In this document: positions 30,062 through 36,938 of the stretch, in pieces
How positions within the stretch are numbered: the first letter of the stretch is position 1
How the letters are laid out: each line of letters starts with the position of its first letter
Assembly (NCBI GenBank): GCA_023439045.1
Contig: JAEXOY010000009.1
Span: forward strand, 1-38,946
From: Bacillota bacterium
GTDB lineage: Bacteria > Bacillota > Clostridia > Acetivibrionales > DSM-1351
Direction of reading: 5' to 3'
Length of the DNA: 38,946 nucleotides
Notes under the pieces: generated by a model
Told to the model about the DNA's origin: nothing
The model's database searches: none
The model's input: the letters and a program-made list of their open reading frames with translations, nothing else
Program-made: the position numbers and the translations under genes

Positions 30062-31483
30062 ATGGATATTGTATCGATACAATTGAATGATGATTCGCAG
30101 CCCAAATATATGCAGCTCTTTGAGGCGCTAAAAGATAGGATTTTAATGGGAGAATTAAAGCCAGGTGAAAAGCTACCAGCGATAAGACTATTGAGCGCGC
30201 AGCTTGGAGTAAATACTGTTACCGTTGTAAGCTCCTATAAGCAACTTGAGAATAATGGATATGTTACTTCAAGACCTGGCAGTGGCTATTATGTTGCAAA
30301 GAATGGACCCAAAAGTACAAAGCAAGAGCAATCCAGTGCTATTTCTACATCTTCGAGTGCTTTACTTAAGCAAGGAGAGCAGATGATTAACTTTGCTGTA
30401 GCAGCTCCGCATTCTTCTATTATCCCTATTGATGCCTTTAAAAGATGTATTAGTGAGGTGCTAGAGAGAGATGGTGCTGAAGCATTTTCTTATCAGGATA
30501 GTAATGGTTATATTCCTCTTCGTGAATCAATTGCAGAAATTATGTGTAATAAAGACAAGATAACTGCAAAGCCTGCTAATATTCAGGTTGTATCAGGAGC
30601 ACAGCAGGGTCTGGATATTATTTCAAAGGCTCTTATAAGCCCTGGTGATTATGTCATATGTGAAATTCCAACCTACGATGGTGCTATCGCAGCTTTTAAA
30701 TCAAGAGGAGCTAGAATTGTAGGCGTCAATCTGCAAGATGATGGAATGGATTTGATAGAGCTAGAAAAGAAGGTTCGTATCTGTAAACCTAAATTCGTAT
30801 ATACCCAGGCAACTTATCAGAACCCCACCTGTATCTGCTATAGCGAAGGCAAACTGAAGGGTATTTTGGATATTGCTGCACGTTATGGAACATACATTGT
30901 AGAGGACGATTCCATGTCTGAGCTTTGCTATATGCAAGCTAGGAAGCAGCTGTTAAAGGCATTGGACAAAGAGGATTCAGTGATATATTTAAAAAGTCTG
31001 TCAAAGCTAATGATGCCCGGTCTTAGGGTTGGGTTCATTATTATGCCCGACAGCATGAGTGAGCAGATGACAAATATTAAGCGCGCAAGTGATATTTCTT
31101 CCTCGGGATTAATACAGCGTTCTCTCGATTTGTTTCTCAGAAGCGGGAAGTGGGAGGAGCATAGAGGGTATATGCAAGAAATTTATAAGTGCAAGTATGA
31201 GTATATGCTGGATAAATTGTCCCAGCTTAAAAGTGTTGGCGTTACATTCAAAAAGCCGGACGGTGGATTATGCTTTTGGGTAAGGCTTCCTAAAGTTTTG
31301 TCTGCGCAGAGGGTATATGAAAAGTGTAAAGCGATGGGGCTTTTGGTACTACCATCAGCAGTATTTTATGAAAATGTACACAAGGATAGTGATGGTTACC
31401 TTAGGTTGAGCTTTGCATCAGTGAGCATTGAAGACATTAAAAAAGGCATGTTTATATTAACACAATGCCTTAATGGGTTTTAA
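30062..31483 (+). CDS. pdxR: MocR/PdxR-type regulator (GntR helix-turn-helix fused to aminotransferase fold)
   Basis: A 473-residue protein: GntR winged helix at 10-80 (PKYMQLFEALKDRIL, AIRLLSAQLGVNTVTVVSSYKQLENNGYV), linker 80-105, then a full fold-type I aminotransferase domain with the PLP-binding Lys315 in SLSKLMMPG and the EIPTYDGAI and VYTQATYQNPT segments. MocR proteins of the PdxR group bind PLP and activate pdxST when it is low. It is divergent from pdxS with paired palindromes between, which supports that role. AGGAGAA precedes the ATG. The first codons overlap a further copy of the operator. The stop abuts the stop of the convergent kinase gene. Confidence 0.93.
   Translation: MDIVSIQLNDDSQPKYMQLFEALKDRILMGELKPGEKLPAIRLLSAQLGVNTVTVVSSYKQLENNGYVTSRPGSGYYVAKNGPKSTKQEQSSAISTSSSALLKQGEQMINFAVAAPHSSIIPIDAFKRCISEVLERDGAEAFSYQDSNGYIPLRESIAEIMCNKDKITAKPANIQVVSGAQQGLDIISKALISPGDYVICEIPTYDGAIAAFKSRGARIVGVNLQDDGMDLIELEKKVRICKPKFVYTQATYQNPTCICYSEGKLKGILDIAARYGTYIVEDDSMSELCYMQARKQLLKALDKEDSVIYLKSLSKLMMPGLRVGFIIMPDSMSEQMTNIKRASDISSSGLIQRSLDLFLRSGKWEEHRGYMQEIYKCKYEYMLDKLSQLKSVGVTFKKPDGGLCFWVRLPKVLSAQRVYEKCKAMGLLVLPSAVFYENVHKDSDGYLRLSFASVSIEDIKKGMFILTQCLNGF
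30068..30083. promoter_or_regulatory. second perfect copy of the PdxR palindrome, inside pdxR
   Basis: The same ATTGTATCGATACAAT recurs here, coding residues 3-8 of PdxR (IVSIQL). Its centre is exactly 106 bp from the upstream copy, about ten helical turns, so a looped or oligomeric complex is feasible. Confidence 0.75.
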
Positions 31484-32002
31484 TCAGGCTGTAATGTCCT
31501 TAATGGCAAGGCGTTTTTTATTTCGAAAAAACAATAATTTTCGGCTATAGTATTTTTGGTATATCTCTTTTGTAAGGCCATAGTCAATTATCTTGGGTAC
31601 TCCATCTATAAGACCCCAGTTTGCTGAGCGCTTTAAATCGCCCTTCCCCAGGTTGTAAAGAGTGATATCGTCTATGAAACCTGTTAGTCTAAACAGAGCT
31701 TGACTATTTCTCACTTTATAATACTGAAAAACTATATCCATGCTTTTAATTTTTTGAGCTTTGGTCATTATTAATAGCCCAAAGTCCTCTGAAACAGCTT
31801 CAATGTGTGCAAACATGCCAGACTTGTTATTTTTGTATACGGTGTATTCGGCATTGTTTTGATGAATGCCACGTATATCCTTTGCTACTTTGACAACAAA
31901 TCCATTTTCTAAATCAAATACTCTTCGTGAGGAACCATTACCGAGCAGTCTATATTTACCTTTATAGATCATTTGAAGCATATTATCAAAATCATATCTC
32001 AT
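31484..32002 (-). CDS. minimal protein kinase-like protein
   Basis: A 172-residue protein with a compressed kinase pattern: Gly-rich loop LLGNGSSRRVF (19-29), Lys38 in FVVKVAK, Glu52 of the C-helix in NNAEYTVYK, a catalytic-loop-like DLKRSAN (Asp122, Lys124, Asn128) and the metal motif DYG (Asp140) in PKIIDYGL. A typical kinase domain needs about 250 residues; the C-lobe after DYG is reduced to about 30 residues and there is no APE motif. It may be a small phage- or toxin-type kinase or an aminoglycoside-kinase-like fold. The stop abuts pdxR's stop, with no terminator between. Function unknown. Confidence 0.65.
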   Translation of the reverse strand: MRYDFDNMLQMIYKGKYRLLGNGSSRRVFDLENGFVVKVAKDIRGIHQNNAEYTVYKNNKSGMFAHIEAVSEDFGLLIMTKAQKIKSMDIVFQYYKVRNSQALFRLTGFIDDITLYNLGKGDLKRSANWGLIDGVPKIIDYGLTKEIYQKYYSRKLLFFRNKKRLAIKDITA

Positions 32003-32157
32003 ATAAACTCCGTTTTTTACTTTAAGTCACATTACATAATATTCTCTATTGCTAGATTGTGTGAGAGAACGGATTTGTTAATACGCTAATGAATTTTTGT
32101 TAATTTAATACACAGGCAAACTGTGTTGGTTTTGAAGTGGAAAGGAGGACATATTTG

Positions 32158-32166
32158 TGATATAAT
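32158..32166 (+). promoter_or_regulatory. extended -10 promoter element for the FtsK gene
   Basis: TGATATAATC contains TG-N-TATAAT, an extended -10 box, 48 bp upstream of the ATG at 32215. No -35 hexamer is well placed. Confidence 0.45.
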
Positions 32167-32214
32167 CTATATGCATTCTAAGACAAAAGCTTAACAAATA
32201 TTGAGGGGTGTAAT

Positions 32215-34827
32215 ATGAAGGTCAAAAAGGTACAAAAGAAGAAGAAATATGTGAGAGTTGAAAGCGGTTTTTCAAAATATCGTAATGAGATTTTGGGACT
32301 GATTGTATTTGCTTTTGGTGTATTATCCTTCTTTAGCTTTACATTTACCAAATCAATGGGGGTTTTTGGTGAAGCAATAACGAAGCTGTTGCTGGGCTTT
32401 TTTGGAGCAACTGCCTTTTTTATCCCTATAGTACTTATAGTTTACGGTATTGCGATGATATTTAAACGAAATGAAAAGAATTTCAATGTAAAAATACTAT
32501 ATACCAGTGTCCTGCTTGTATTAGTATCAGGTTTTTTACAAACAGCCAATTTTAATTATGATGAGTACTCTGGTAGAAGCTTTTTTAATAGTATATCAAA
32601 GTTCTACACAGATGGCTCAAATATAGTCGGTGGGGGAGTACTTGGAGGTTTGATTAGTCTTCCTTTTCTTATGACCTTCCAGGTATTAGGAACAGTGATT
32701 ATACTTAGTACTATATCTATAATTGATATAATATTGTTAACCAATTTTTCCATTGCATCACTATTGAGAAGTTTATCATCCTATACCTCAAATAAAGTTA
32801 ACATTGCAAAGGAAGCCAGAAAGCAAAGAAAAGAAGAACGCTTGAAGGAGGCTCTTGAGGAAGACATTAGTGGTCTGGAGGATTTAGATTTAGAGCCCAA
32901 AAAGAAAAACAAGATTATTAACTTCAAGATAGAGCGGGAGAATCGTTCAAAGGACAAGGACGCAGAAGCAAAAGAAGGTCCAAAGTCCGCTACTGATACA
33001 TCAAAGGACAAAAAGGACAGTGTTATATCGGCTGCAGATGGAGCAACAGCAGGTCAATCACAAGATGGACAAGAAGAGTTTGTTGTAGGATTGACGGGTT
33101 TTTTTGATGAGGCAGATGATTTGGTCGTTACTGATGTAAAGTCCATGAAGGCAGTACCACCTGGTGTGGATGATGAAGTAAATTATCTCAGAGATGAAAA
33201 CGGCAATAGTATCAACAATGCTTCGGTGGGAGCTCAAGGTAACAATATATCGGGCAGTAATGTACAAGGTGCCGGTGACAATACCACAGGCGGCAAAGCA
33301 GCTAGCAATCAGCAAAATGGAAACGGTGAATCGGACGATGTCCCTGAAATAGTAATTCCTGAAAAACCAGTGGTACCATATAAATATCCTCCAATTGATT
33401 TGCTGGATATGGCGAGTGATGACTTATCAAATGTCAGAGCAATGAAGAATGTTGCACTAGAAGGTGCAAAGAAGCTAGAGGATACCTTAAAGAGTTTTGG
33501 GGTTGAGGCAAGGGTTATTAATATCAGCAGAGGTCCTGCTGTCACTCGATATGAACTGCAACCAAGCCCTGGAGTCAAGGTAAGTAAGATTGTTAACCTA
33601 TCAGATGATATAGCACTCAATCTTGCTGCAGCTGGAGTTAGAATCGAAGCACCTATACCGGGTAAGGCGGCTGTTGGTATAGAGGTGCCAAACAAGGAAA
33701 TGTCACCTGTTTCGCTGAGGGAAATTCTTGAATCAAGGGAATTTACCAACCATCCTTCCAAGGTTACTTTTTCGGTTGGTAAGGATATTTCAGGTGAAAC
33801 AGTTGTTGCAGATATTGCAAAGATGCCCCACTTGCTAGTTGCAGGTGCTACCGGCTCAGGTAAAAGTGTGTGCATCAATAGCCTTATTATGAGTATTTTA
33901 TTCAAGGCATCACCTGAAGAGGTAAAACTTTTGATGGTTGACCCAAAGGTTGTTGAGCTAGGTATTTACAATGGTATACCGCATTTGCTCATTCCTGTAG
34001 TAACCGATCCAAAAAAGGCAGCAGGTGCGCTTAATTGGGCGGTACAGGAGATGGTAAACAGATACAAGCTCTTTGCTGATAAGGGGGTGCGTGACCTAAA
34101 GGGTTACAATGCGCAGCTTAAGGCAAATGGAGAAGAAAAGCTGCTACCTCAGGTAGTAATTATTGTTGATGAGCTAGCAGACCTTATGATGGTTGCTCCA
34201 AATGATGTCGAAGATGCAATTTGCCGACTTGCTCAGATGGCAAGAGCTGCCGGTATGCACCTTGTTATTGCTACTCAGAGGCCTTCTGTTGATGTTATTA
34301 CAGGAGTTATCAAGGCTAATATTCCTTCGAGAGTATCTTTTGCAGTATCCTCACAGGTTGACTCAAGAACTATTCTGGATATGGGTGGAGCAGAAAAACT
34401 ACTGGGTAGAGGAGATATGCTGTTCTATCCTGTTGGTGAGCCAAAGCCTCTTCGTGTAAAGGGTTCATTCGTATCAGATGCTGAAGTGGAAAGGGTGGTA
34501 GAGTTTATAAAAAAACAGGGAGCCACCTCCTATGATGAAAATATTATAGAAAAAATAAATGACGGTGATCTTGGGCATGACAACAACTCAGGAGATAATG
34601 ATGAATTGCTAAATCAAGCTATAGAAATGGTTGTTGATGCAGGACAGGCATCTGTATCCTTGGTTCAGAGAAAATTCAAGGTAGGTTATTCTCGTGCTGC
34701 TAGAATCATTGACCAAATGGAAGCGAGAAATATTGTAGGAAGGTTTGAGGGAAGCAAGCCAAGGCAGGTGCTTATTACAAAACAGCAGTGGATGGAAATG
34801 CAGATGGCTGATAAAAACAGGGGCTAA
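32215..34827 (+). CDS. DNA translocase FtsK/SpoIIIE
   Basis: An 870-residue protein. Four membrane segments lie in residues 25-190, followed by an acidic/basic low-complexity linker (about 195-390), the alpha domain (VPYKYPPIDLLDM onward), and the RecA-like motor with Walker A GATGSGKS (Lys550) and Walker B VVIIVDELADLMM (around 645-657). The C-terminal gamma winged helix (ELLNQAIEMVVDAGQASVSLVQRKFKVGYSRAARIID) reads polar DNA sequences. The protein pumps chromosomal DNA across the division or sporulation septum; FtsK versus SpoIIIE cannot be settled from sequence alone. GAGGGGTG precedes the ATG. A hairpin follows at 34888. Confidence 0.95.
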   Translation: MKVKKVQKKKKYVRVESGFSKYRNEILGLIVFAFGVLSFFSFTFTKSMGVFGEAITKLLLGFFGATAFFIPIVLIVYGIAMIFKRNEKNFNVKILYTSVLLVLVSGFLQTANFNYDEYSGRSFFNSISKFYTDGSNIVGGGVLGGLISLPFLMTFQVLGTVIILSTISIIDIILLTNFSIASLLRSLSSYTSNKVNIAKEARKQRKEERLKEALEEDISGLEDLDLEPKKKNKIINFKIERENRSKDKDAEAKEGPKSATDTSKDKKDSVISAADGATAGQSQDGQEEFVVGLTGFFDEADDLVVTDVKSMKAVPPGVDDEVNYLRDENGNSINNASVGAQGNNISGSNVQGAGDNTTGGKAASNQQNGNGESDDVPEIVIPEKPVVPYKYPPIDLLDMASDDLSNVRAMKNVALEGAKKLEDTLKSFGVEARVINISRGPAVTRYELQPSPGVKVSKIVNLSDDIALNLAAAGVRIEAPIPGKAAVGIEVPNKEMSPVSLREILESREFTNHPSKVTFSVGKDISGETVVADIAKMPHLLVAGATGSGKSVCINSLIMSILFKASPEEVKLLMVDPKVVELGIYNGIPHLLIPVVTDPKKAAGALNWAVQEMVNRYKLFADKGVRDLKGYNAQLKANGEEKLLPQVVIIVDELADLMMVAPNDVEDAICRLAQMARAAGMHLVIATQRPSVDVITGVIKANIPSRVSFAVSSQVDSRTILDMGGAEKLLGRGDMLFYPVGEPKPLRVKGSFVSDAEVERVVEFIKKQGATSYDENIIEKINDGDLGHDNNSGDNDELLNQAIEMVVDAGQASVSLVQRKFKVGYSRAARIIDQMEARNIVGRFEGSKPRQVLITKQQWMEMQMADKNRG

Positions 34828-34887
34828 GTTTTTATTTGATATTTCCCAGGATATAATATACTGCGTTTCAAATGAATATATTGTTTA

Positions 34888-34918
34888 TATACAAGTCAGG
34901 TTAATCCTGGCTTGTATA
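34888..34918 (+). terminator. hairpin downstream of the FtsK/SpoIIIE gene
   Basis: TATACAAGTCAGG pairs with CCTGGCTTGTATA (13 bp with one G.T pair) around TTAAT. The T tail is weak (ATTTG). Confidence 0.65.
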
Positions 34919-34963
34919 ATTTGAACGCTACTTCAGAATAAATTAAAAAGGAAGGATACACAT

Positions 34964-36706
34964 ATGCATGTTTTAACAACATTCAATTTACTGCTAATAG
35001 CCCTATTAATTGGTTATGTTTTTTACAGGTTGATTGTAACCAAGAGCTGGATTTCGTTGATCTCATTTACTTTGCAGCTTTCCTCCTTTACAATTACTCT
35101 TCTATCACTGATTAATGGGGTAATGACAAGTACTGTGGTTGAAATTTTTTATATAGTATTTGGAATTGTAGTTCCACTTTGCTTGTTTGGTTATGATTAT
35201 TATAATATGATAAAAAGAGTCAAAGAAAATGGAACTTTTGAGGGTCTTGTTACTAATAGTGTCTCAGCAGAGAAAACAAGCGAGGATATTACGGCTAATA
35301 AAATGGCCTCAATTGACGCCGAAGATTCAGTTGCTAGTGCCATAGAAGAGTTAGCGCTAAGAAAGGACGAGCTCCTTAAGGGGATTAAGAGGAAGCTATC
35401 TCAAGCGGAGGGGTGTTTTAGAAGCAATGAACTGGATAGTGCTCAAGAGATTTATAAAGGACTACTAGGACTGACTGGAAGCAGCTACCTGAATCTTTTA
35501 TATGCCAATTGTTGCTTTGCAAAAGAGGATTACACACAGGCACTTACATACTATAGAAAGATACTTGACTATGATAAATCAGCTATAATAGATGTCCCAA
35601 GCGACATACTGCATTTGGTGTTTTATAACATGGGAGCAGCCTATTACAATATTGGGAAGTTTGAGTTTGCATTGGAATACTTCAATAAAGCATTAAAAGA
35701 AAAGGCTGATTTTAATAATGCAAAGGAAGGTATAGCAAGAGTTTATGCTGAGACTGGCAAAAGAGAGCAAGCAATAGAGTATTTTAGAGATATTCTCAAG
35801 TTAGATACTAACAATTATATGCTTTCACTGCTTCTGTCAAATTTATTATTGTCAGAAGGTCAACAGGAGGAGGCTGAGCAATGTCTTAGAAAGTGTATCA
35901 GTCTTAATGCTGACCGTTGTGAACCCTATGCCGAATTGGGGAAACTCTTGTTGACACAGAAGAAATACCAGCAGGCTATAGATATTTACAAGGAATATAC
36001 ATATAGAAACAAGAAGGATTATAACGGATTTTATAACCTTGCTAGCTGCTATTATAAGCATTTTGACTACAAAAAGGCTATTGAAAATTACGAACATGCA
36101 TTAAAGCTAAATCCTAATAGCTACAAATCTAAGTTTAATATGGCAATTGTTTATGAAGATATGCAAGATTTTGATAAGGCGGCTGCGCTCTATAAAGAGG
36201 CAATAGCAATGAAGCCTAGCTTTATGGATTCATATAACAATCTAGGAATACTATATTCCAAGCAGCAAAGACAGGTTGAGGCACTTGCTGTATATACCAG
36301 CGGAATTAAGGTAGACAATAATAATTTTAGGTTATTTTATAACATGGGTGTTATACTGTTTGAACTCAGGCGGTACGAGGACGCAGTCGATTCCTTTAAT
36401 CAGGCGCTTGCTATTAATGGCAAGGATTCTGATGTATATTACTATCTCGGCGCTGCATTGACTGAACTCAAGAGGTTTGATGAAGCAATACGAATATACA
36501 AAAAGGCGTTGAGTGAGAATATATCAGAGGGTGAGATTTATTACAGTTTAGCAACGGTATATGCTATGATGAAGAAGAAAGATATTGTATTGGAAAATCT
36601 AAGAAAGGCTATTAGTATAAATGAGTCAATGAGACAGGACGCAAAACACAATAGTGCTTTTAATTATTTAAAGTATGATAGCAGTTTTTTGGATATTGTT
36701 TCTTAA
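34964..36706 (+). CDS. membrane-anchored TPR protein
   Basis: A 580-residue protein: three membrane segments (about 5-25, 30-52, 56-80), a charged linker (80-135), then about eleven tetratricopeptide repeats covering 140-560 with the usual A/G-x-x-Y pattern (NMGAAYYNIGKFEFALEYFNKAL, NLGILYSKQQRQVEALAVYTSGI, YYLGAALTELKRFDEAIRIYKKAL). TPRs form a scaffold binding partner proteins; no enzyme domain is present. AAGGAAGG precedes the ATG. It follows the FtsK/SpoIIIE gene by 136 bp with a hairpin between, so it probably has its own promoter. The stop is at the head of a degenerate 30-bp repeat. Partner unknown. Confidence 0.88.
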   Translation: MHVLTTFNLLLIALLIGYVFYRLIVTKSWISLISFTLQLSSFTITLLSLINGVMTSTVVEIFYIVFGIVVPLCLFGYDYYNMIKRVKENGTFEGLVTNSVSAEKTSEDITANKMASIDAEDSVASAIEELALRKDELLKGIKRKLSQAEGCFRSNELDSAQEIYKGLLGLTGSSYLNLLYANCCFAKEDYTQALTYYRKILDYDKSAIIDVPSDILHLVFYNMGAAYYNIGKFEFALEYFNKALKEKADFNNAKEGIARVYAETGKREQAIEYFRDILKLDTNNYMLSLLLSNLLLSEGQQEEAEQCLRKCISLNADRCEPYAELGKLLLTQKKYQQAIDIYKEYTYRNKKDYNGFYNLASCYYKHFDYKKAIENYEHALKLNPNSYKSKFNMAIVYEDMQDFDKAAALYKEAIAMKPSFMDSYNNLGILYSKQQRQVEALAVYTSGIKVDNNNFRLFYNMGVILFELRRYEDAVDSFNQALAINGKDSDVYYYLGAALTELKRFDEAIRIYKKALSENISEGEIYYSLATVYAMMKKKDIVLENLRKAISINESMRQDAKHNSAFNYLKYDSSFLDIVS

Positions 36707-36823
36707 CTAGTACATAATGATTATTTGATATTACTTTGATTGAACTAATACATGGAATTTTACTTTGATTTAACTATTGCATGGGATTTTATTTTATTGA
36801 ACTAATGCATGATTTTCTTCTAT
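36703..36823. repeat. degenerate tandem repeat of about 30 bp x4 starting at the TPR gene stop
   Basis: Units begin at 36703, 36740, 36770 and 36797, each with TT(A/G)AACTA followed by an imperfect (A/T)x-CAT and a T-rich stretch (lengths 37, 30, 27, about 27). The stop TAA (36704-36706) is in unit 1. Confidence 0.65.
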
Positions 36824-36858
36824 AGATCAGTTAGTAATATTCGTGATTTATTCTGGCT

Positions 36859-36890
36859 TAAAAATGGTGGTTAACCCGCCATTTTTTGTG
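36859..36890 (+). terminator. rho-independent terminator
   Basis: AAAAATGGTGG pairs with CCCGCCATTTTT (one G.C register shift) around TTAA, followed by TTTTTTGTGT. It ends the TPR transcript beyond the repeat array. Confidence 0.85.
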
Positions 36891-36938
36891 TTATACTAAA
36901 TTTTACATAATATTTTGTAGAGAGGTTGTTATATTTAG

